NCBI RefSeq assembly: GCF_019249655.2
Contig: NZ_CP137557.1
Location: forward strand, 2,327,001-2,391,000
Origin: Segatella copri
GTDB taxonomy: Bacteria; Bacteroidota; Bacteroidia; Bacteroidales; Bacteroidaceae
DNA length: 64,000 nucleotides
Reading direction: 5' to 3'
The notes under the pieces: generated by a model
What the model was told of the DNA's origin: nothing
The model's database searches: none
Seen by the model: only the letters and a program-made list of their open reading frames with translations
Translations under genes and position numbers: made by a program
Shown: one piece after another, positions 58,383-64,000 of the stretch
How the letters are laid out: each line of letters opens with the position of its first letter
Numbering within the stretch: position 1 is the stretch's first letter

Positions 58383-58969
58383 TGATTGACGAATTCAAGA
58401 CCATATCAGATACAGTAGGCGAGGGATATTACACCGAGAAAAGGAGTAAGTTTCTCGCCTTTGCTCACCACGTTACTACAGTTGACGAGGTGAAGGAGAT
58501 TGTTGCCGGGTACCGTAAGAAATATTACGATGCCCGACATTGTTGTTATGCTTATATGCTGGGGCCCGAGCGCACCGAATTCCGTGCCAATGATGACGGC
58601 GAGCCTTCTTCTACAGCGGGCAAGCCTATTCTGGGCCAGATTACGAAAGCCGAATTAACGGATATTCTTATCGTGGTAATCCGTTATTTCGGCGGAGTGA
58701 AACTGGGTACCAGCGGTTTGATTGTAGCTTATCGTGAAGCTGCGATAGACGCCCTGGCGCATTGCGAGGAGGTGACGCAGCAGGTGGAGGAAATCGTTAC
58801 CTACGATTTCACCTATCCGATGATGAATGATGTGATGAGGATAGTGAAAGAGATGAATCCCCGCATCGTGGACCAGACGTTTGATAATACGTGCACCATC
58901 AAGCTTTCGATAAGGAAGAGCGAGGCTGAGCAGTTGCGCACCCGCCTGAAAAAGCTTTCCTTTGAATAA
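58382..58969 (+). CDS. yigZ: YigZ/IMPACT family protein
   Basis: A 195-residue protein of the IMPACT/YigZ family, with the motifs KKYYDARHCCYAYMLGPE and RANDDGEPSSTAGKPIL and the C-terminal extra domain (VDQTFDNTCTIKLSIRKSEA). The function in bacteria is unclear. It overlaps the DUF1015 stop by one base (TAATG), so it is translationally coupled. Confidence 0.88.
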   Translation: MIDEFKTISDTVGEGYYTEKRSKFLAFAHHVTTVDEVKEIVAGYRKKYYDARHCCYAYMLGPERTEFRANDDGEPSSTAGKPILGQITKAELTDILIVVIRYFGGVKLGTSGLIVAYREAAIDALAHCEEVTQQVEEIVTYDFTYPMMNDVMRIVKEMNPRIVDQTFDNTCTIKLSIRKSEAEQLRTRLKKLSFE

Positions 58970-58993
58970 GGAAGCAATCTTTTAAATGAGAGG

Positions 58994-59017
58994 CTATCTT
59001 TAGAAGATAGTGTTTTT
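58994..59017 (+). terminator. Intrinsic terminator of yigZ
   Basis: CTATCTT-tag-AAGATAG (58994-59010) followed by TGTTTTT. It lies about 24 bases beyond the yigZ stop. Confidence 0.75.
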
Positions 59018-59062
59018 GATGCTATCTTTACAATTATAAAGAATGGAGCAAACAGATAAAAT

Positions 59063-59145
59063 AATACCCTTAAGGCAAAATAAATTTAGCCTTAAGGGTA
59101 TTTATTTTTTGCCTTAAGGCTAAATATATTTATCCTTAAGGATAT
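59063..59145. repeat. Four CCTTAAGG palindromes with a hairpin
   Basis: AATACCCTTAAGGC pairs with GCCTTAAGGGTATT (59063-59103) followed by TATTTTTTG, a possible second terminator. CCTTAAGG occurs four times in the 83 bases. The convergent uvrB gene ends at 59223, so it may end that transcript too. Confidence 0.65.
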
Positions 59146-59222
59146 TATGAATAAGTGCTTTCTTTCTTCATTTCTGCGTTTTGCAAAAATAAGAGTTTTC
59201 ATTACATTTTCTTATCCAATCA

Positions 59223-61313
59223 TTACACTTTCTCATCCAGTTCCTTCTGCAATCGTATGATTTCATCACGATACTGCGCAGCCTGCATGAAGTCGAGATC
59301 CTTGGCGGCTTGCTTCATCAGAGCGGTGGTGTTGGCGATGCTCTTCTCCAATTCCTCCCTGCTCATGCTGCGGACAATAGGGTCGGCAACCATCGTGGCA
59401 CTATCCGGCTCGATGTAAACACGCTGCTTAGAACCTTCGGCTCCCTTGACGCCAGTAACGCCTTGAGCACCCCTGATGCTCTTGATAGCAGCTGCTCCGG
59501 AAGCAGCTTCCTCCTCCTTACCCATAGGCAGGGCAGAGGTGATGGCCTTCTGAATCTGCTTCGGCGTAATTCCATGGTCGGCATTGTATTGCAACTGGAT
59601 GCTTCTTCGGCGAGCCGTCTCGTCGATGGTTTTCTGCATGCTGTCCGTAATCTTATCCGCATACATAATCACCTTTCCGTTCACGTTTCGGGCGGCACGA
59701 CCGGCTGTCTGGGTCAACGAACGGTGACTGCGCAGGAATCCTTCCTTATCAGCATCAAGAATGGCTACCAGCGAAACCTCAGGCAGGTCGAGACCCTCAC
59801 GAAGCAGGTTGACTCCCACCAGCACATCATATATGCCAGCTCGCAAATCGTTCATAATCTTCACTCGGTCGAGCGTAGCCACATCGCTGTGAATATACGC
59901 CGCCTTCACGTTATGGTTCAGCAGGAACTCGGTCAGCTCCTCCGCCATTCGCTTGGTCAGGGTGGTGATGAGCACACGCTCGTTTCTATGGGTTCGGGTA
60001 AGAATCTCGTCGAGCAAATCATCAATCTGATTCTCGCTCGGACGCACCTCAATCTCCGGATCCAGCAATCCCGTAGGACGGATGAGCTGTTCCACCACTA
60101 CGCCTTCCGCCTCTCTCAGCTCGTAATCGGCTGGGGTAGCACTTACGTAGATGGCCTGGTGAATCAGACTGTGGAACTCCTCGAACTTCAGCGGACGGTT
60201 GTCGAAGGCGGCTGGCAATCGGAAACCATATTCCACCAGGTTCTGCTTTCTCGCCCTGTCTCCGCCGTACATCGCTCCAATCTGCGGAATGCTCACGTGA
60301 CTCTCGTCTACCACCAGGAGAAAATCCTTCGGGAAAAAGTCGAGCAGACAGTAAGGGCGTTCTCCCGGATGTCTGCCGTCGAAATATCGGGAATAGTTCT
60401 CAATGCCCGAGCAGTGGCCCAGTTCCTTGATCATCTCCATATCGTACTCCACACGCTCCTTGATGCGCTGCGCCTTGATTCCATCGCCTATGCTCTTGAA
60501 ATAATCCTCCTGTTTCAACAGGTCGTCCTGAATCATGCGGATGGCACTTTCCTGCTGCTCCTTCGTGGTGACGAAGAGGTTGGCAGGATAAATCTCGTAG
60601 ATATCGAACGAGGCGAGGCGGTGGTAGGTGAGGGAATCCACCTCCTCAATGCCGTCAATCTCATCATCCCACCAGGTAACGCGCAGCACGTTGTCGCTGT
60701 AAGCCATGTAGATGTCTACGGTTTCGCCTTTCACTCGGAAGTTGCCACGCTGCAGGTCGATGTCGTTTCTCACGTAGAGCGCATCCACCAGTTTTCTGAG
60801 GAACTCGTTTCTATCTATCCGCTGCCCCTTCTGAATCTTGATGATGTTCTCCTGCATCGCCACCGGTCCGCCCATACCGTAGATGCACGAAACGGAAGAA
60901 ACCACGATGACATCCTTTCTGCCCGAGAGCAGAGCCGAGACGGCACCGAGACGCAGCTTATCTATCTCGTCGTTGATGGCGAGGTCTTTCTCGATGTAGG
61001 TATCGGTGGTAGGCAGATAGGCCTCCGGCTGATAGTAGTCGTAGTAGGAGACGTAATATTCCACAGCGTTCTCGGGGAAGAATCCCTTCATCTCCTGATA
61101 GAGCTGTGCGGCGAGCGTCTTGTTGTGACTCAATATCAGCGTAGGCTTTCCCACGTTGGCGATGACGTTGGCCACGGTGAAGGTTTTACCCGAACCGGTA
61201 ACGCCTAGGAGTACCTGTGCCGGTTCCCCCTGCTGAATGCCTTCGGTGAGCTGTCTGATGGCCTGCGGCTGATCGCCCGTAGGCTTATATTGCGAAGTAA
61301 TCTTGAAATCCAT
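59223..61313 (-). CDS. uvrB: Excinuclease ABC subunit UvrB
   Basis: A 696-residue nucleotide-excision-repair helicase. Walker A GVTGSGKTFTVAN, the beta-hairpin YYVSYYDYYQPEAYLP, DESHVSIPQ (motif II) and QTAGRAARNVNGKVI (motif VI). The C-terminal UVR helix (AAKDLDFMQAAQYRDEIIRL) binds UvrC. A linker about residues 605-640 is Gly/Ala-rich (GAQGVTGVKGAEG). Promoter at 61386. Confidence 0.96.
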   Translation of the reverse strand: MDFKITSQYKPTGDQPQAIRQLTEGIQQGEPAQVLLGVTGSGKTFTVANVIANVGKPTLILSHNKTLAAQLYQEMKGFFPENAVEYYVSYYDYYQPEAYLPTTDTYIEKDLAINDEIDKLRLGAVSALLSGRKDVIVVSSVSCIYGMGGPVAMQENIIKIQKGQRIDRNEFLRKLVDALYVRNDIDLQRGNFRVKGETVDIYMAYSDNVLRVTWWDDEIDGIEEVDSLTYHRLASFDIYEIYPANLFVTTKEQQESAIRMIQDDLLKQEDYFKSIGDGIKAQRIKERVEYDMEMIKELGHCSGIENYSRYFDGRHPGERPYCLLDFFPKDFLLVVDESHVSIPQIGAMYGGDRARKQNLVEYGFRLPAAFDNRPLKFEEFHSLIHQAIYVSATPADYELREAEGVVVEQLIRPTGLLDPEIEVRPSENQIDDLLDEILTRTHRNERVLITTLTKRMAEELTEFLLNHNVKAAYIHSDVATLDRVKIMNDLRAGIYDVLVGVNLLREGLDLPEVSLVAILDADKEGFLRSHRSLTQTAGRAARNVNGKVIMYADKITDSMQKTIDETARRRSIQLQYNADHGITPKQIQKAITSALPMGKEEEAASGAAAIKSIRGAQGVTGVKGAEGSKQRVYIEPDSATMVADPIVRSMSREELEKSIANTTALMKQAAKDLDFMQAAQYRDEIIRLQKELDEKV

Positions 61314-61385
61314 AATTTATCTTGAACTTAAACGTTTCACATCGAAAACAGTGCTTTTTCTGCAGAAAAGTTCTGTTTCAAGGTG

Positions 61386-61393
61386 CAAAAATA
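61386..61393 (-). promoter_or_regulatory. Promoter -7 element of uvrB
   Basis: Minus-strand TATTTTTG (61393-61386), a match to TAnnTTTG, 73 bases upstream of the uvrB start. Confidence 0.55.
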
Positions 61394-61453
61394 CAAAAAA
61401 AACGGCATTAATCGTTATAAAGATTAATTATTTGCGAAAAAATGTATTTTTTC

Positions 61454-61485
61454 TTTTGATAATTAGCTAATTATCCGTAACTTTG
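61454..61485 (+). promoter_or_regulatory. Promoter of bamD
   Basis: TTTG at 61455-61458, then 19 bases and TAACTTTG at 61478-61485, a full consensus. The bamD start is 20 bases below. Confidence 0.75.
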
Positions 61486-61504
61486 CATGCACAATTAGAA
61501 AAAT

Positions 61505-62368
61505 ATGAAGAAATCAGTAATAATTGCAGCTTGCGCAGCACTTCTCATGACGGGTTGTGCGAACGAATATAACCAGGTGTACAAGGCAGCAACACCATCG
61601 TATAAGTACGAGTATGCCAAGCAATGTTTTGCTCAGGGCAAGTACTCTCGTGCTATTCCTCTCCTGCAGGATGTAGTGACCATGAAGAAGGGTTCTACCG
61701 AGGGCGAGGAGTGTCTCTATATGCTGGCGATGGCTGAATATGGTTTGAAGGACTACGAAACAGCCTCTGAGTATTTCAAGAAGTATTATTCTTCTTATCC
61801 TAAGGGACTGTATGCTGAGAACGCGAAGTACTTCGTGGGCGAGAGCCTCTTCCAGAATGCTCCGGAGCCACGTCTCGACCAGAGTACCACCTATACGGCC
61901 ATCTCTGCATTCCAGGAGTATCTCGACCTCTTCCCTGATGCCCGCTTCAAGGCTCAGGCTACCGAGCGCCTCTATGCCTTGCAGGATCTGCTGGTAGAGA
62001 AGGAGTACAAGAGTGCCAGCCTCTACTTCGGTATGGGAACCTACTTTGGCAACTGCACCGAGGGCGGCAACAACTACGAGGCGTGCATCGTTACGGCGCA
62101 GAACGCCCTGAAGGATTATCCTTACAGCAACAAGCGCGAGGAGTTTGCTACCCTCATCATGAAGAGCAAGTACGAGCTTGCCAAGATGAGTGTGGAGAGC
62201 AAGCAGCTGGAGCGTTACCAGGATGCAGAGGATGAGTGCTACGGCTTCATCAACGAGTATCCGGATTCAAAGGAACGTGCCACTGCCGAGAAATACATCG
62301 AGAAATGCAAGGAATTCGAGAAGGCTCATCCGGAAGATACCCTCGAAAAACTGGCAGGACAGAATTAA
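61505..62368 (+). CDS. bamD: Outer membrane assembly lipoprotein BamD
   Basis: A 287-residue lipoprotein (lipobox LLMTGC, Cys at residue 18) of the BAM complex that inserts outer-membrane proteins. It has TPR-type helices: QCFAQGKYSRAIPLLQDVVT, AEYGLKDYETASEYFKKYYS, ECYGFINEYPDSKERATAEK. In Bacteroidetes it usually precedes an omega-like subunit gene, as here. Confidence 0.88.
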   Translation: MKKSVIIAACAALLMTGCANEYNQVYKAATPSYKYEYAKQCFAQGKYSRAIPLLQDVVTMKKGSTEGEECLYMLAMAEYGLKDYETASEYFKKYYSSYPKGLYAENAKYFVGESLFQNAPEPRLDQSTTYTAISAFQEYLDLFPDARFKAQATERLYALQDLLVEKEYKSASLYFGMGTYFGNCTEGGNNYEACIVTAQNALKDYPYSNKREEFATLIMKSKYELAKMSVESKQLERYQDAEDECYGFINEYPDSKERATAEKYIEKCKEFEKAHPEDTLEKLAGQN

Positions 62369-62437
62369 TGAAGGTAAATACCACCTATATATAATAAGGT
62401 GGGAAACAAGGTTAAAAAATATATAGTACTATAAATT

Positions 62438-62785
62438 ATGGATTACAAGAAATCAAAAGCACCAGTTAACACAGTTACCCGTAACATCATGGACCTCTGT
62501 GATGATACGCATAACATTTACAAGAGTGTTGCCATCATCGCCAAGCGAGCTAACCAGATTTCGCTGGAGATTAAGCAGGACTTGAGCAAGAAACTCGCTG
62601 AGTTCGCTTCTTACAACGACTCATTGGAGGAGGTATTCGAGAACCGTGAGCAGATTGAAATCTCTCGTTTCTATGAGAAGTTGCCAAAGCCAACTTTGAT
62701 TGCTACAGAGGAGTTCATCGAGAAGAGCATCTACTGGCGTGATCCTAGCATGCCTGTTCACAACCAGGAGGAGCCTGCTTTCTAA
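62438..62785 (+). CDS. rpoZ: RNA polymerase omega-like subunit
   Basis: A 115-residue protein with the Bacteroidetes omega/RPB6-like core (NIYKSVAIIAKRANQISLEI, then KQDLSKKLAEFASY). It lies between bamD and a DUF4293 gene, the context in which the Bacteroidetes omega-like gene is usually found. The remaining sequence is acidic. Confidence 0.78.
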   Translation: MDYKKSKAPVNTVTRNIMDLCDDTHNIYKSVAIIAKRANQISLEIKQDLSKKLAEFASYNDSLEEVFENREQIEISRFYEKLPKPTLIATEEFIEKSIYWRDPSMPVHNQEEPAF

Positions 62786-62806
62786 TACGCTAAAATCAGG
62801 TAAGTT

Positions 62807-63277
62807 ATGATACAGCGTAAACAGAGCTTGTTCTTGATTCTGGCTGTCATTGCCTATGCAGTTTGTCTGTTTCTTCCCATCGCCAGTGTAAGCGCTTCTG
62901 GCATGGGGGCAGACAGTCTGGTTTACAACCTGGGCGTAGTGAATGGCGACAGTGGCATCAGTGTTTCATCCACCTGCCTGCCATTGTTTCTTCTGCTCGC
63001 CGTATCGGCAGTGATTTCGCTGGCTACGGTATTCCTCTTCAAGAACCGCAAGCTGCAGATGAACCTGTGTTCCATCGCCTCCCTGTTTACAGGACTCTGG
63101 TATGTTGACTATCTTCTGATGGTATTCAGCATCATTCCGATTCCTGAGGTAGAGGGCGCCACGAACTTCCAGTTTGCTGCCTGCCTTCCACTCGTAGCCC
63201 TCATTCTCGTGCTGATGGCACGCAAGGGCGTGAGTGACGACGAGAAGCTGGTAAGAGCAGCCGACCGAATCAGATAA
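62807..63277 (+). CDS. DUF4293 membrane protein
   Basis: A 156-residue protein with four transmembrane helices (FLILAVIAYAVCLFLPIASV; FLLLAVSAVISLATVFLF; SIASLFTGLWYVDYLLMVF; FAACLPLVALILVLMARKG) and the start MIQRKQSLFL. The gene follows the omega-like gene by 21 bases, as in many Bacteroidetes. Function unknown. Confidence 0.82.
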   Translation: MIQRKQSLFLILAVIAYAVCLFLPIASVSASGMGADSLVYNLGVVNGDSGISVSSTCLPLFLLLAVSAVISLATVFLFKNRKLQMNLCSIASLFTGLWYVDYLLMVFSIIPIPEVEGATNFQFAACLPLVALILVLMARKGVSDDEKLVRAADRIR

Positions 63278-63301
63278 AAAAGCTTAAAAATAAGCAAGAT
63301 A

Positions 63302-63333
63302 TTTGTTGGTACGGATAAAACTTCGTACCTTTG
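63302..63333 (+). promoter_or_regulatory. Promoter of rpsP
   Basis: TTTG at 63302-63305, 20 bases, TACCTTTG at 63326-63333: a perfect consensus. The RNA begins about 63341 with a GCTG/CAGC mini-stem in a leader of about 70 nt. Confidence 0.8.
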
Positions 63334-63408
63334 CAGCCGCTGTCACGAGATGGCAGCATAAAATTCAAACCTCATTAATAAATTAAATTAAAATTAAGAT
63401 TTAAAAAA

Positions 63409-63936
63409 ATGGCAACAAAGATCAGATTGCAGCGCGGCGGTCGTAAAAGCTATGCTTTCTATAGCATCGTTATCGCTGACGTTAGAGCACCACGTGATGG
63501 TAAATTTACTGAGAAGATTGGTACATTCAATCCAAACACCAATCCAGCTACTGTAGATTTGAATTTCGAGCGCGCACTCTACTGGGTAGAGACAGGTGCA
63601 CAGCCAACAGACACAGTTCGCAACATCCTCAAGGGCGAGGGCGTTTACTTGATGAAGCACCTCAAGGGTGGCGTTAAGAAGGGCGCATTCGACGATGCTG
63701 AGGCTCAGAAGCGTTTCGACGCTTGGAAGAATGGCAAGGACGCTAAGGCTTCTGCTGTTCGCGAGGGCGACGCTAAGGCTAAGAAGGAAGCTGCTGCTAA
63801 GGAGCTCGAGGCTGAGAAGAAGATGAACGAGGCAATCGCTAAGAAGGTAGCTGAGAAGAAGGCTGCTGCTGCCGCTGCTGCTGCAGAGGCTGCTGCTGAG
63901 ACAGAGGCTACAGAGGAGGCTCCAGCTGAGGCTTAA
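63409..63936 (+). CDS. rpsP: 30S ribosomal protein S16 with a long Ala/Lys/Glu tail
   Basis: A 175-residue S16. The core ([56 protein letters not shown]) is typical; E. coli S16 is about 82 residues. The rest is a C-terminal extension of lysine, alanine and glutamate repeats ending in EAPAEA, as is usual in Bacteroidetes. The start is the ATG at 63409. Confidence 0.95.
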   Translation: MATKIRLQRGGRKSYAFYSIVIADVRAPRDGKFTEKIGTFNPNTNPATVDLNFERALYWVETGAQPTDTVRNILKGEGVYLMKHLKGGVKKGAFDDAEAQKRFDAWKNGKDAKASAVREGDAKAKKEAAAKELEAEKKMNEAIAKKVAEKKAAAAAAAAEAAAETEATEEAPAEA

Positions 63937-64000
63937 TCTTCTACAGAAATCTTCTTCGGAGATTTTAAGACATAAAGGTCGGATTTTCCAAATAGGAAAT

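Overview
The window comes from a Bacteroidales genome, most likely a Prevotellaceae (Segatella/Prevotella-like) gut bacterium. The evidence is a set of Bacteroidetes promoters (TTTG, then 19-20 nt, then TAnnTTTG), a Bacteroides-type tra operon, ErmF, a NusG-like UpxY protein, and housekeeping clusters typical of the phylum (bamD / omega-like / DUF4293, serC-serA, a long-tailed S16). Assignment to family level is inference.

Positions 1 to about 37.9 kb are an integrative conjugative element (ICE) read almost entirely on the minus strand, with nested insertions. From the right end it carries a seven-HTH regulator, a tyrosine integrase, a membrane protein, an Xis-like protein, an uncharacterised gene, a second HTH protein, a RepA-like ATPase, a Toprim primase-like protein and a type IV secretion operon (two TraE-like pilins, TraF, TraG, three periplasmic proteins, TraJ, K, L, M, N, O, a lipoprotein, and the N-terminus of a coupling protein). 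The operon is broken three times. A 12.16-kb mobilizable element (14414-26570) sits just after the Walker A of TraG/VirB4. A group II intron (11391-13884) sits further along traG. The coupling-protein gene is cut near codon 79, beside an IS1182-type transposase at the left edge. The traG parts rejoin in frame when both insertions are removed on paper.

The mobilizable element has its own multi-HTH protein, integrase and Xis, all homologous to those of the host ICE, plus mobilization genes (accessory protein, relaxase, MobC-like protein), an IS1380-family insertion, a retropepsin-like protease operon, and an upxY-ermF operon. The upxY-ermF operon has a leader of about 490 nt with four tandem tiny ORFs (two stop/start overlaps), a fifth ORF, and a strong intrinsic terminator just before upxY. 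It looks like a capsule-type antitermination cassette that now drives macrolide resistance.

From about 38 kb the DNA is chromosomal: mnmE, a nucleoside phosphorylase, a UPF0210/ACT pair, mltG, a tandem CBM20-HAD phosphatase fusion, a LytTR regulator with a degenerate receiver, a secreted MORN protein, YhcH, a GlgB branching enzyme with a histone-H1-like tail, two uncharacterised proteins, a DbpA-like helicase, serC-serA-DUF1015-yigZ, uvrB, bamD, an omega-like subunit, a DUF4293 protein and rpsP. Two intergenic regions (40.6 and 47.9 kb) contain large composite inverted and tandem repeats. No rRNA, tRNA or CRISPR array was seen.
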